Part shown: piece by piece, positions 42,797 through 51,900 of the stretch | How the letters are laid out: each line of letters starts with the position of its first letter | How positions within the stretch are numbered: the first letter of the stretch is position 1 | Assembly (NCBI GenBank): GCA_963667075.1 | Contig: OY762938.1 | Span: forward strand, 992,001-1,056,000 | Origin: G963667075 sp963667075 | Lineage (GTDB): Bacteria > Pseudomonadota > Alphaproteobacteria > Micavibrionales > Micavibrionaceae | Direction: 5' to 3' | Length of the DNA stretch: 64,000 nucleotides | The notes under the pieces: generated by a model | Database searches by the model: none | What the model saw: the letters and a program-made list of their open reading frames with translations, nothing else | Told to the model about the DNA's origin: nothing | Program-made: the position numbers and the translations under genes

Positions 42797-44305
42797 ATGC
42801 GGACTAAATATATTTCTCTTATTCTGGCTTTTGCTTTTTTCTGTGTTCCGCTGGCACCTTTTGGGTCAGCAAGAGCAGGCATAAAGACGCCGGGAAATGG
42901 ACCGCAAACAGCCCCCGCCACAGGTTTTGCTGATTTAGCGGAAAAGCTTTCTCCTTCTGTTGTCAACATTTCTTCTACACAAAAAGTCGAAGAAGAGCCT
43001 GAAATACCAGATATGCCTGAATTCCCGCCAGGCTCTCCCTTCGAAGATTTCTTTGAAGATTTTCTGGATAAAAGAGGGGAGAATCTTCCTTCTATACCGC
43101 CATCTTCCTTAGGCTCTGGTTTTATTATTAATAAAGAAAAAGGCTATATCGTTACGAACAGCCATGTTGTCAAAGATGCCGATGAAGTACGTGTCACCTT
43201 CCATGATGACAATACCGTCGAAGCCGAAGTCATCGGTCGCGATGAAAAAATGGATCTGGCTGTGCTAAAGGTTGATCTTAAAGGCGAAAAAGTCGCTGAA
43301 GTCCCCCTTGGCAACAGCGATGATATGCGTGTTGGTGACTGGGTGATGGCGATTGGTAATCCGTTCGGTCTCGGGGGTACTGTCACCGCCGGTATTATTT
43401 CGGCCCGCCAGCGCGATATTAACGCCGGCCCTTATGATGATTTTATTCAAACCGATGCATCGATCAACCGGGGCAATTCCGGCGGCCCAATGTTTAACCT
43501 GAAAGGAGAGGTTATCGGTATTAACACAGCGATCTTTTCACCTTCCGGTGGCTCGGTCGGTATTGGTTTTGCTATCCCCTCCTCTTTAGCTAAACCGGTT
43601 ATAAATCAGCTCATTGAATTTGGACACACACGCCGCGGATGGCTAGGTGTTCGAATCCAGACGGTTACAGAAGAAATCGCAGAAAGCCTGGGACTGGATA
43701 ACGCAAAAGGAGCACTTGTCGCAAGCGTCTCCGAGAATAGCCCTGCCAGTGATGCAGGCCTGGAACCCGGCGATATCGTTTTGCGTTTTAACGGTCAACC
43801 GGTTGATCAGATGCGTCACCTGCCAAGGCTTGTTGCAGAAACACGCATTGACAGTACAGCCAATGTGCTCGTCTGGCGCAATGGGAAGGAAAAAACATTC
43901 AAAGTCAAAATCGGGGAACTTGAAAAAGCTGAAGAGAGTGGACTTATCTCCAATTCCACACCTGACAAAGAAGAAAACCACATAAAAGGGCTTCATCTGT
44001 CTACTCTTGGTTTAACATTGAACCCGCTCAACGACTCTCTGCGCAAAAGCTATAAGCTTAAAGACGAGAGTAAGGGCGTGCTTATCACAAAAGTAGATGA
44101 TAATTCGGAGGCGGCTAAGAAAGGGCTCCTACCGGGAAATCTTCTGGTTGAGATTAACCAGCAAAAAGTTAATTCACCAGAAGAGGCTGAAACCATTGTT
44201 CAAAAAGCAAAAGCCGCAGGAAAAAATTCTGTCTTGCTCCTGGTTGATTATCAAGGTGAAGGGGATGTTCGTTTTGTCGCACTTCGCCTGATGGAAGAGA
44301 ACTAG
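42797..44305 (+). CDS. degP: Periplasmic serine protease/chaperone of the Do (DegP/HtrA) family
   Basis: Degrades or refolds damaged envelope proteins. The 502 residues have a signal peptide (to about residue 27), a trypsin-like domain with H123 (NSHVV), D153 (MDLAVL) and S228 (GNSGGP), then two PDZ domains (about 290-380 and 405-500). ATG 42797 is preceded by AGGAG at five bases; the earlier in-frame start (42770) has no site. It is the last gene of the hflK-hflC-DUF2065-degP set and runs into miaA after four bases. Confidence 0.95.
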   Translation: MRTKYISLILAFAFFCVPLAPFGSARAGIKTPGNGPQTAPATGFADLAEKLSPSVVNISSTQKVEEEPEIPDMPEFPPGSPFEDFFEDFLDKRGENLPSIPPSSLGSGFIINKEKGYIVTNSHVVKDADEVRVTFHDDNTVEAEVIGRDEKMDLAVLKVDLKGEKVAEVPLGNSDDMRVGDWVMAIGNPFGLGGTVTAGIISARQRDINAGPYDDFIQTDASINRGNSGGPMFNLKGEVIGINTAIFSPSGGSVGIGFAIPSSLAKPVINQLIEFGHTRRGWLGVRIQTVTEEIAESLGLDNAKGALVASVSENSPASDAGLEPGDIVLRFNGQPVDQMRHLPRLVAETRIDSTANVLVWRNGKEKTFKVKIGELEKAEESGLISNSTPDKEENHIKGLHLSTLGLTLNPLNDSLRKSYKLKDESKGVLITKVDDNSEAAKKGLLPGNLLVEINQQKVNSPEEAETIVQKAKAAGKNSVLLLVDYQGEGDVRFVALRLMEEN

Positions 44306-44309
44306 CCAC

Positions 44310-45179
44310 GTGTCGCGGGTCCTCATCATTGCAGGGCCGACGGCCAGCGGAAAGTCATCGCTCGCCCTTGAAAAAGCAAGAAAGGAAAACGGCGTTATTA
44401 TTAACGCCGATTCCATGCAGGTGTATAATGCACTGCACATCCTCGCTGCACACCCTTCTAAAGAAGAACAGAAAGAAGTGCCCCATGTTTTATATGGCTT
44501 TTTAGAACCGCACGAGAAATGTACAGTCACGCACTGGCAACAACAGGCTTTGCAAGAAATTGACAAAGCGCATCAAGCAGGACAAACACCGATCCTTACA
44601 GGCGGCACAGGCTTTTATATTCAAGGCCTGGTCGAAGGCTTTTCTCCTATACCTGATATCCCTGATGACATTCGACATTTTGCAACAAAAAAGCAGGCGG
44701 CTCTTGGAAACCCTGCCTTTCATAAGGTATTGGCAGAAAAAGATCCTGACATGGCGGCAAGGCTTAATCCCAATGACACGCAAAGGCTTATTCGGGCTTG
44801 GGAGGTGCTTGAGGCAACAGGTAAGAGTCTCCTCTATTGGCAATCTCTCCCAAAGGAAAAACCTGCCCCTCATCTCAGATTTGAAATGACACTCTGCCTG
44901 CCTGACCGGGAAAAGCTCTATGAGCGGTGCAATCAACGCTTTGACTGGATGCTGGATCATGGTGCCTTAGAAGAAGTCGAAGCCCTTGATGCACTGATCC
45001 GGGCTAAAACAGTGCCAGCAGAGGCCTCCATCACACATGCGCTCGGTTTTAAGGAATTACGAGCCTACCTGAACGGAGAAATGTCAAAAGCAGACGCCAT
45101 TGATAAAGGTAAACAGGAAACCCGCCGTTACGCCAAACGTCAAATGACATGGTTCAGAAACCAAAAAGCTCCCTTATAA
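44310..45179 (+). CDS. miaA: tRNA dimethylallyltransferase
   Basis: Adds a dimethylallyl group to A37 of UNN-decoding tRNAs. The 289 residues start with GTG. The P loop is AGPTASGKSSLALE, followed by NADSMQVYNALHILAAHPS, GGTGFYIQGLVEG and the C-terminal TWFRNQ. The last codons form one arm of a transcription terminator. It overlaps no gene but starts four bases after degP, so co-transcription is likely. No hfq follows, unlike in enterobacteria. Confidence 0.95.
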   Translation: MSRVLIIAGPTASGKSSLALEKARKENGVIINADSMQVYNALHILAAHPSKEEQKEVPHVLYGFLEPHEKCTVTHWQQQALQEIDKAHQAGQTPILTGGTGFYIQGLVEGFSPIPDIPDDIRHFATKKQAALGNPAFHKVLAEKDPDMAARLNPNDTQRLIRAWEVLEATGKSLLYWQSLPKEKPAPHLRFEMTLCLPDREKLYERCNQRFDWMLDHGALEEVEALDALIRAKTVPAEASITHALGFKELRAYLNGEMSKADAIDKGKQETRRYAKRQMTWFRNQKAPL

Positions 45180-45195
45180 GGGGGAGCTTTCTTCA
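45165..45195. terminator. Bidirectional terminator across the miaA stop codon
   Basis: AAAGCTCCC pairs with GGGGAGCTTT over the end of miaA, with T-rich sequence on both outer sides. It serves miaA on the plus strand and rpmG (ends at 45245) on the minus strand. Confidence 0.75.
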
Positions 45196-45244
45196 TACGG
45201 CCTCGCCGCTACGCAACAACAAAAGCGTTTAAATACCTTTTATC

Positions 45245-45472
45245 CTAGTTCTTCTTAGAAGGCGGCATTTTCTTTTCAGCAAATTCAACGTGACAGCCGC
45301 GCTTACCTGTTTCCGGGTGAACCGCACGAGGGTCATATTTGCGAATGCGCATTTTTTCAGTTTGTGTCCGTGGGTTTTTCTTCACATAGTATGTGAAACC
45401 TGTTGGATTACCTTTTTCGTTTGTGCCTGTGCTTACCAAACGAATTTTTACAGCTGTGCCTTTTTTAGCCAT
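45245..45472 (-). CDS. rpmG: Large ribosomal subunit protein L33 (bL33), extended
   Basis: 75 residues against about 55 in most proteobacteria. The core MAKKGTAVKIRLVSTGT, then FTYYVKKNPRTQTEKMRIRKYDPRAVHPETGKR, is typical L33. The extra residues are a short insertion before HVEFAEKK and a Pro/Ser/Lys tail. It lacks the CxxC zinc pairs, so it is of the zinc-independent type. It is a single-gene unit on the minus strand. Confidence 0.94.
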   Translation of the reverse strand: MAKKGTAVKIRLVSTGTNEKGNPTGFTYYVKKNPRTQTEKMRIRKYDPRAVHPETGKRGCHVEFAEKKMPPSKKN

Positions 45473-45570
45473 GATCTTGTAACTCTTTTAAAACTTTTAA
45501 AAACCAGATGCGCACAATACGGATTTTCCTGAAATTGTCAAGAATATAATTGGTTACACATGGCAATTCC

Positions 45571-45921
45571 TTAGTTTCTCTTTGGTGTAAGTGCCGGCAC
45601 GGCTTTGGCCTTGGCAATAATGTCCGGTGTTATAACATTGTCATTTTCTACAACCAGATCGTATAGTGTTTTCAAAGCATTTTTATGCTCAGGCAAAGCC
45701 CCGACTTTAACCTGTATCCAATTTGGATCTTTTGGCCTGTAATCAAGGAAGGCACGGCCGTTAAACATATCTACGACGCGTTCGCCCGCCTCTTTACTAT
45801 CAACAAAGCCAACAATGTTGTCTTTTAGATCGCCACTGTCGTAACAGCCCGTAACAAAACACGTTAAGCCCCATTCTAAACCAAGCTTGTGTAGTGTCCA
45901 TTTTTCTGATTCAGGCGCCAT
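45571..45921 (-). CDS. Protein of unknown function downstream of cysQ
   Basis: Not recognised; 116 residues, soluble, no signal peptide. It contains LGLEWGLTCFVTGCYDSGDL, a segment with two cysteines, and a central FVDSKEAGERVVDMF helix; overall it looks like a small alpha/beta domain. It begins two bases after cysQ on the same strand, so translation is probably coupled. It may be a partner of sulfur or nucleotide metabolism, but nothing in the sequence shows this. Confidence 0.6.
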   Translation of the reverse strand: MAPESEKWTLHKLGLEWGLTCFVTGCYDSGDLKDNIVGFVDSKEAGERVVDMFNGRAFLDYRPKDPNWIQVKVGALPEHKNALKTLYDLVVENDNVITPDIIAKAKAVPALTPKRN

Positions 45922-45923
45922 TT

Positions 45924-46760
45924 TTAACCCTCCTGATTATAATAAGTTTTTGATTCTGCTGCACCAGCGATGAAGCCTGGATTAACAAAGTTTTGGTCTG
46001 TTTTGCCGTAGGTGAGAGGGTGGCCGTGTTCAAGGTCGATGATGGCCCCACCAGCAGCTCTTAGAATAGCATCACCGGCGGCGGTGTCCCATTCCGATGT
46101 ATGGCCGAATCGTGGATAGAGATCTGCTTTACCGGCAGCGATCATACAGAATTTCAGAGAACTGCTGCGTTTGATTCGTTTTTTCACCTTATAATCGGAC
46201 AAATACGCCTCCAGTTTTTCACCTATACCGTGGAAATTGCTGGTCACAACCGTCAAGCCTTTAATGGAAGGCTGTGCCACTTTGATATATTTTTCTTTTC
46301 CTGTCTCTTCATTCCAGCGAATCGCTGTCTCTGGCCCATATGCGGCATAAAGCTCTCCTTTGGCAGGCGCATAAATAACGCCCATAACAGGCTCTTTGTT
46401 TCGGATCAGCGCGATGTTAACGGTGAACTCTTCCTCTCCTGCAATAAAGGCACGTGTGCCATCAAGCGCATCAACCATCCAGATATATGCTGCCTGCGTT
46501 ATATCCGGGATCTGGCCCGCATCAACAGCCTCCTCACCAATAAAGGGCACAGATGGCGTTATAGAAGCCAGCTTGCCTTGAATATAGGCTTCAGCCTTTT
46601 GATCAGCCTTTGTAACAGGAGAGCCATTATCCTTGGTCATAACGTCCGAGAAGCCTGCTTCATCATAATAGTCAAGTATGATTTCTCCAGCCTCTATAGC
46701 AAGACGGCGGATCTGATTGCACAAGGCAGGCAAGTGATTAAGTATTTTTTCCTGAGACAT
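45924..46760 (-). CDS. cysQ: 3'(2'),5'-bisphosphate nucleotidase CysQ
   Basis: Hydrolyses PAP to AMP, relieving inhibition in sulfate assimilation and stress. The 278 residues belong to the inositol-monophosphatase superfamily: IGEEAVDAGQ, WMVDALDGTRAF (metal-binding DxLDGT) and HTSEWDTAAGDAIL near the C-terminus are the lithium-sensitive phosphatase motifs. YDEAGF and TKDNGSPVTKADQKAE near the start are typical of CysQ. It is divergent from the SapC gene. Confidence 0.9.
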   Translation of the reverse strand: MSQEKILNHLPALCNQIRRLAIEAGEIILDYYDEAGFSDVMTKDNGSPVTKADQKAEAYIQGKLASITPSVPFIGEEAVDAGQIPDITQAAYIWMVDALDGTRAFIAGEEEFTVNIALIRNKEPVMGVIYAPAKGELYAAYGPETAIRWNEETGKEKYIKVAQPSIKGLTVVTSNFHGIGEKLEAYLSDYKVKKRIKRSSSLKFCMIAAGKADLYPRFGHTSEWDTAAGDAILRAAGGAIIDLEHGHPLTYGKTDQNFVNPGFIAGAAESKTYYNQEG

Positions 46761-46919
46761 TTATATTTACCGTAAAATGTATGCTAGCTGATGATATGGT
46801 ATCTTTTTATAGCTGATAAATTCAAAAAAAATACCGAAAACATTGCAAAAAGACATAAATCCTTTAAGCTGTCCCAGTATTTTACTGAACTGGAATTGAT
46901 TGAAGGACATTACAACATT

Positions 46920-47684
46920 ATGAGTGACAATAAAGAAACAAAAGGTTCAAACGTGCTTCCTCTTTTTTATAAGAAGCCTACACCGCTTGACGCTAAAAAA
47001 CACGCGAATCTTGCGTTGAAAGAAAATTTTGGGCTGAACTTTACGAAAGAAGTAAACGCTGTCCCGGTGAACCTGATTGAAATGCCTCAGATTTGCCACT
47101 ACTATCCGATTGCTTTCAGCCCGGATGAGAATGCCACACCCGTCGCTCTCCTCGGTTTAAGAGATAGCGAGAATCTCTTTCTGGATGCACAAGGTCAATG
47201 GACAGAAAACGCCTATATTCCGGCTTATATCCGCCGCTATCCTTTCATTTTCTCTGAACTGCCAAACAGTGATCAACTTACACTGTGTATTGATATGGAA
47301 GACAACATTATAGAAGAAAACGGCGCACAAGCCTTCTTCGATGGCGAAGGTAAGCCTAGCGATCTTGCAAAAAATGCCCTGGAATTCTGTAAATCTTATC
47401 ATGCCGCCGCACAACAAACTGTTGAGTTTAGTAAAGCTATAGCAGCAGCCGGCATTCTGGTGGACCGTCAGGCAGAAATTAACATTACCGGAGGCAAAAA
47501 AATTAACTTCTCCGGTTTCCGCATTGTGGATGAACAAAAACTGGCTGAACTTGATGACAAAACATTCCTCGAATGGCGTCAAAAAGGCTGGCTTCCTTTC
47601 CTCTATGCACACTTGTTCTCCGGTGCACAATGGCAGCGTCTGACAAGATTGCTAAACGATAAAATGGGAAAAAACGCCGCATAG
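46920..47684 (+). CDS. SapC-family protein
   Basis: 254 residues. FYKKPTPLDAKKHANLALKE, HYYPIAFSPDE and YIPAYIRRYPFIFSE with later FCKSYHAAAQQT follow the PF07277 SapC pattern, a family common in proteobacteria and named from an S-layer context; its biochemical role is not clear. No signal peptide is visible. ATG 46920 is preferred, with GAAGGA about a dozen bases upstream; a longer frame starting at 46791 adds 43 atypical residues. Confidence 0.85.
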   Translation: MSDNKETKGSNVLPLFYKKPTPLDAKKHANLALKENFGLNFTKEVNAVPVNLIEMPQICHYYPIAFSPDENATPVALLGLRDSENLFLDAQGQWTENAYIPAYIRRYPFIFSELPNSDQLTLCIDMEDNIIEENGAQAFFDGEGKPSDLAKNALEFCKSYHAAAQQTVEFSKAIAAAGILVDRQAEINITGGKKINFSGFRIVDEQKLAELDDKTFLEWRQKGWLPFLYAHLFSGAQWQRLTRLLNDKMGKNAA

Positions 47685-47722
47685 GCCGTTTTTAAAAAAT
47701 ACAGTCATTTTTATATTTTGTG

Positions 47723-47754
47723 ATTGCCCGCTCCCATGCGGGCAATTGTTTGTT
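47723..47754 (+). terminator. Rho-independent terminator after the SapC gene
   Basis: ATTGCCCGC (47723-47731) pairs with GCGGGCAAT (47738-47746) around a six-base loop, followed by TGTTTGTT. Confidence 0.8.
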
Positions 47755-47899
47755 ACGGACCGTTGTTTCAAACGCCCCTTTCTTCTTTTTTAGACAAAAA
47801 AAATCTGTCTTTTCAATGTTCTACTTGACGAAATCACAGAAAATAAGGCATGTATCTTATCATAGCTAAAAAAAGGAAGAGATCATCCAAGGGGGCCAT

Positions 47900-48190
47900 A
47901 TGACAAAATCCGAGCTTATTCAGCAACTGGCTGAAAAAAATCCGCACCTTTATTTGCGTGACATAGAAAAAATCGTTGATACGGTCTTTGAAGAAATTAC
48001 AGACGCGTTATCACGTGGTGATCGTGTTGAGCTTCGCGGTTTTGGCGCATTCTCAATCAAACATCGCGAAGCCCGTACCGGCCGCAACCCACGCACAGGT
48101 GAAACCGTTAAAGTAGAAGAAAAAAAATTACCTTTCTTCAAAACAGGAAAAGCCCTGCGGGACCAGTTAAACGAAGATCAACAGCAATAA
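47900..48190 (+). CDS. ihfB: Integration host factor subunit beta
   Basis: A 96-residue HU/IHF-fold DNA-bending protein. MTKSELIQQLAEKNPHLYLRDIEKIV and DRVELRGFGAFSIKHREARTGRNPRTGE are characteristic of IHF-beta rather than HU (note the NPRTGE arm tip with its intercalating Pro). It pairs with IHF-alpha, which is not in this window. It begins the ihfB-lapA-pyrF-trpFBA run, an arrangement common in alphaproteobacteria. Confidence 0.94.
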   Translation: MTKSELIQQLAEKNPHLYLRDIEKIVDTVFEEITDALSRGDRVELRGFGAFSIKHREARTGRNPRTGETVKVEEKKLPFFKTGKALRDQLNEDQQQ

Positions 48191-48201
48191 ATCAGGTAAA
48201 C

Positions 48202-48519
48202 ATGACAACCTTATTCAAATGGCTCCTGACCTTTCCTATAGCCGTTCTGGTTGTCTTTTTCTCTGTTATGAATATGGCCCTGGCTCCGCTTTCGTGGAGT
48301 CCTTTTCATGCAGATATTGAACTGCCTGTATTTGCCATCATTTTAGGGGCATTCGGCATAGGATTTCTGTGGGGCGGCTTTATCGTCTGGTTAAATGCCA
48401 GCCCGGTCAGAAAAAAGATCAAAGAACAAAGAAAACAAATTAAAAAGCTCGAAAAAGAAATTGAGCTGGGCACCATAAAACCGGACTCGACAAACCTGAT
48501 TACACTTGATGAGGAATAG
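48202..48519 (+). CDS. lapA: LapA-domain membrane protein (lipopolysaccharide assembly protein A)
   Basis: 105 residues with two membrane helices (about 5-27 and 43-66) and a cytoplasmic basic coiled coil with NASPVRKKIKEQRKQIKKLEKE. In E. coli LapA works with LapB and FtsH in controlling LpxC and LPS assembly; here the family assignment is by topology and tail. It sits 11 bases after ihfB and four before pyrF, so it is in the same transcript. Confidence 0.85.
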   Translation: MTTLFKWLLTFPIAVLVVFFSVMNMALAPLSWSPFHADIELPVFAIILGAFGIGFLWGGFIVWLNASPVRKKIKEQRKQIKKLEKEIELGTIKPDSTNLITLDEE

Positions 48520-48522
48520 AAC

Positions 48523-49251
48523 ATGACCACCATGAGCCATAAAATATTTTGTGCTGTTGACACCACAGACCTTGATACAGCCGTTAATATCGCACGCATT
48601 TTGGAAACGCAGGGCGGTGCCATTAAGCTGGGGTTAGAGTTTTTTAATACACACGGTCCGGCAGGGATAAAGCTTATGCAAGAGCAGTTCCCAGCCCTGC
48701 CCTTATTTCTGGACCTTAAATATCATGACATTCCTAATACAGTAGCCAAAACGATCAAAACGATCACGCACCTGCAGCCTGCCTATCTCAACCTGCATGC
48801 CTCAGGCGGCAAAGATATGATGACAGCAGCACTGGCAGCGTTGACCGAAGAATCAGAACGCCTTGGCATTAAACGGCCACGCTTACTGGGCGTTACCGTT
48901 CTCACCTCGCTGGACGAGGACGCTATGAAAGAAGTCGGACAACAAGGGCCTGTCAGAGATCAGGTGCTAAAACTTGCCGAACTGACAAAAGAAGCTGGTC
49001 TTGATGGTGTTGTCTGCTCATCACATGAAATAGAAGCCATTCGCAGCGTTTGCGGACAGGATTTCACACTGATAGTGCCCGGCATTCGCCCCGCGGGCAG
49101 TGCAACACAAGACCAGAAAAGAATCATGACGCCAAGGGAAGCGATTGAGAAAGGTGCCACCCATCTCGTCATAGGCCGCCCGATTACGCAAGCGGCAGAT
49201 CCGGCACAGGCCCTTCATGCTATTTACGATGAAATAAAAGAAGTCGCATGA
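48523..49251 (+). CDS. pyrF: Orotidine 5'-phosphate decarboxylase
   Basis: Last step of UMP synthesis. A 242-residue TIM barrel. The catalytic tetrad is visible as KLGLEFF and FLDLKYHDIPNTV (Lys and two Asp), with VPGIRPAGSATQDQKR at the phosphate loop. Its end overlaps the trpF start by four bases, so pyrimidine and tryptophan genes are translationally coupled. Confidence 0.96.
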   Translation: MTTMSHKIFCAVDTTDLDTAVNIARILETQGGAIKLGLEFFNTHGPAGIKLMQEQFPALPLFLDLKYHDIPNTVAKTIKTITHLQPAYLNLHASGGKDMMTAALAALTEESERLGIKRPRLLGVTVLTSLDEDAMKEVGQQGPVRDQVLKLAELTKEAGLDGVVCSSHEIEAIRSVCGQDFTLIVPGIRPAGSATQDQKRIMTPREAIEKGATHLVIGRPITQAADPAQALHAIYDEIKEVA

Positions 49252-49880
49252 CAGCGCAGGTAAAGATCTGCGGTATTCGTGATGCTGAAACCCTTCGCAA
49301 AACCGTGCAAAGCGGCGCGGATTTTATCGGCTTTGTGTTCTACCCGCCATCACCTCGTTTTGTAACAAGTGAAGAGGCTGCAATTCTGGCAGCAGAAGTG
49401 CCGGACCATGTAAAGAAGGTAGGACTTTTTGTCGATGCGCGCGATGAGGCGTTGGCACATACGCTTAAAACCGTGAAGCTTGATATGATCCAACTTCACG
49501 GCGGAGAAACACCGGAGCATATCCTTACCCTTAAAAAAACCTATGGCCTGCCGGTTATGAAGGCCCTTTCAATTTCAAGCAAAGAAGATCTGGCACAAGC
49601 CGAATTATTCGAGCACGTCTGCGACTGGCTGTTATTTGACGCCAAAAGCACCACACTACCGGGCGGCAACGGCATAGCGTTTGACTGGTCCCTTTTAAAA
49701 GACTATCAAGGCACGAAACCCTGGATGCTGGCTGGTGGCCTCACGCCTGAGAATGTGGGAGACGCCCTCTCTTTACTCTCTCCTGATGCCGTGGATGTCT
49801 CAAGCGGCGTTGAAAAAGAAAAAGGGCAAAAGGATATTGGAAAAATTATAGCCTTTATAAATACCGTAAAACATGCTTAA
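49248..49880 (+). CDS. trpF: Phosphoribosylanthranilate isomerase
   Basis: Converts phosphoribosyl-anthranilate to CdRP. The 210 residues have KICGIRDAETLR at the start (catalytic Cys), FYPPSPRFVT and LDMIQLHGGETPEH (catalytic Asp segment region), then LLFDAKSTTLPGGNG and AGGLTPENV. It precedes trpB by 11 bases. Confidence 0.96.
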   Translation: MTAQVKICGIRDAETLRKTVQSGADFIGFVFYPPSPRFVTSEEAAILAAEVPDHVKKVGLFVDARDEALAHTLKTVKLDMIQLHGGETPEHILTLKKTYGLPVMKALSISSKEDLAQAELFEHVCDWLLFDAKSTTLPGGNGIAFDWSLLKDYQGTKPWMLAGGLTPENVGDALSLLSPDAVDVSSGVEKEKGQKDIGKIIAFINTVKHA

Positions 49881-49891
49881 ACAAAAAGATC

Positions 49892-51106
49892 ATGACTGAG
49901 AATATAAATACATATCGCGCTGGCCCGGACGAAAATGGGCATTTTGGCCTTTACGGCGGACGCTACGTGGCTGAAACCCTTATGCCCCTCCTGCTGGAAG
50001 TCGAACAAGCCTGGAATAAGGCGAAAGAGGACCCTGCGTTCTGGGCAGAGTTTGGTGCTTATGCCAAGGACTATGTCGGCCGCCCCAGCCCGCTTTATTT
50101 CGCTGAAAGAGCTACCGCGCATCTTGGCGGGGCTAAGATCTATTTCAAGCGGGATGAGCTAAATCATACCGGCGCCCATAAAATTAACCACTGTCTTGGG
50201 CAAATCCTTCTGGCCAAACTGATGGGCAAAAAGAAGATTATCGCTGAGACCGGTGCCGGTCAGCACGGTGTTGCCACCGCAACTGTGTGCGCGTTGTTTG
50301 ATATGCCTTGTATCGTCTTTATGGGCGAAAAAGATATCGAACGTCAGATGCCAAACGTCTTCCGTATGAAACTCCTCGGCGCAGAAGTGAGACCCGTCAA
50401 ATCTGGTTCATGCTCTTTGAAAGATGCGATGAACGAAGCCTTGCGCCACTGGGTCGCCCATGTCGAGGATACGTACTACATTATCGGCACTGTTGCGGGG
50501 CCTCATCCGTATCCTGCGATGGTACGGGATTTTCAGTCTGTGATCGGCAAGGAAGCCCGCGAACAGATTTTAGAAAAAGAAGGACGCCTGCCTGATTCGC
50601 TGGTCGCCTGTATTGGCGGCGGATCGAATGCTATGGGCCTGTTCCACCCATTTTTGGATGATAAGGATATAGAAATTCATGGCGTAGAGGCCGGAGGCCT
50701 CGGCGTTGATACGGACGAACATGCAGCCAGCTTAAATGGCGGTACAGCAGGCATTCTGCACGGTATGCGCAGTTACTTCCTTCAAAGCAAAGACGGCCAG
50801 ATTAACGAAGCGCATTCTATCTCTGCTGGTCTTGATTATCCCGGTATCGGACCGGAGCACGCCTGGTTGTATGATCAAAAAAGGGTAAAATATGCCTCTG
50901 TGACGGATGATGAAGCTTTGGAGGCCTTCCAGCTATGCTCCAAACTTGAAGGCATCATTCCAGCGCTGGAGCCTTCTCATGCCTTTGCGCATGTGATAAA
51001 AATCGCACCGGCTCTGCCAAAAGATCACATCCTGATTATGAATATGTGCGGACGGGGAGATAAAGATATCTTTACCGTCGCAGAAAAACTAGGAATAGAA
51101 ATATGA
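49892..51106 (+). CDS. trpB: Tryptophan synthase beta chain
   Basis: PLP enzyme joining indole and serine. The 404 residues have KRDELNHTGAHKINHCLGQ with the PLP lysine, AETGAGQHGVATA, the GGGSNAMG phosphate loop and NMCGRGDKDIFTV. It overlaps trpA by four bases, so the alpha and beta subunits are made together. Confidence 0.98.
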   Translation: MTENINTYRAGPDENGHFGLYGGRYVAETLMPLLLEVEQAWNKAKEDPAFWAEFGAYAKDYVGRPSPLYFAERATAHLGGAKIYFKRDELNHTGAHKINHCLGQILLAKLMGKKKIIAETGAGQHGVATATVCALFDMPCIVFMGEKDIERQMPNVFRMKLLGAEVRPVKSGSCSLKDAMNEALRHWVAHVEDTYYIIGTVAGPHPYPAMVRDFQSVIGKEAREQILEKEGRLPDSLVACIGGGSNAMGLFHPFLDDKDIEIHGVEAGGLGVDTDEHAASLNGGTAGILHGMRSYFLQSKDGQINEAHSISAGLDYPGIGPEHAWLYDQKRVKYASVTDDEALEAFQLCSKLEGIIPALEPSHAFAHVIKIAPALPKDHILIMNMCGRGDKDIFTVAEKLGIEI

Positions 51107-51900
51107 CTACAAACCGTATTGATAAGCGATTTGCCACACTAAAAGAAGAAGGCCGCAAGGGCCTCGTGACATTTCTGTCAGCCGGAGACCCTGACGCTAA
51201 AACCAGTGCTGAATTGATTTCCATGTTGCCAGACGCTGGCGCAGATTTCATTGAAATCGGCATGCCTTTCTCTGATCCTATGGCGGATGGCCCTGCGATT
51301 CAAGCCGCCTCTTTGCGTGCATTGGAAAATGGCGCACATATGGATCAAACATTCAGTATTACTGAAACCCTAAGAGAAAAAGACAGCCAAGTGCCCGTTA
51401 TCCTTATGGGATATTACAATCCCATTTACGCATACGGAACAGATCGTTTCGTTAAAAAATGCGTCTCAGCCGGTGTTGATGGCCTTATTATTGTAGATTT
51501 GCCCCCGGAAGAAGATGCGGAGTTCCGCCCTTTGGCTGAAAAAGCAGGTATCAGGATCATTCGGCTGGCTTCCCCGACAACAGATGAAAATCGCCTGCCT
51601 GTTGTTCTGGATGGTGCAAGTGGTTTTATTTACTACGTCTCCATTACGGGTGTCACCGGTACGGCAAGCGCTGATATTGATGCACTCAAGCCTAGAATTG
51701 ACGCCATTCGTCAAAAAACCGATCTGCCTATTGCGATTGGGTTCGGTATAAAAACACCGCAAGATGTCAAAGACATGTCTGTTTTAGGCGATGCTGTCGT
51801 TGTAGGCTCTGCGCTTGTCCAGACGATTGAAGACACGCCAAGGGAAGCCCTTAAAAACACGCTCTTTGCGCAAGTAAAGGCACTGGCAGAGGCTCTTTAA
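51103..51900 (+). CDS. trpA: Tryptophan synthase alpha chain
   Basis: Cleaves indole-3-glycerol phosphate. The 265 residues carry the catalytic Glu in DFIEIGMPFSDPMADGPAIQ and the catalytic Asp in GLIIVDLPPEED, with VSITGVTGT and IGFGIKTPQDV at the phosphate site. Its last four bases overlap the end of the phosphoribosyltransferase gene on the opposite strand; in many alphaproteobacteria accD follows directly here instead. Confidence 0.97.
   Translation: MTTNRIDKRFATLKEEGRKGLVTFLSAGDPDAKTSAELISMLPDAGADFIEIGMPFSDPMADGPAIQAASLRALENGAHMDQTFSITETLREKDSQVPVILMGYYNPIYAYGTDRFVKKCVSAGVDGLIIVDLPPEEDAEFRPLAEKAGIRIIRLASPTTDENRLPVVLDGASGFIYYVSITGVTGTASADIDALKPRIDAIRQKTDLPIAIGFGIKTPQDVKDMSVLGDAVVVGSALVQTIEDTPREALKNTLFAQVKALAEAL

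Noticed and set aside
46101..46775. Plus-strand frame of 224 codons opposite cysQ
   Set aside because: Antisense shadow of a clear CysQ.
47821..47870. Promoter of ihfB at TTGACG
   Set aside because: No acceptable -10 element at 15-19 bases.
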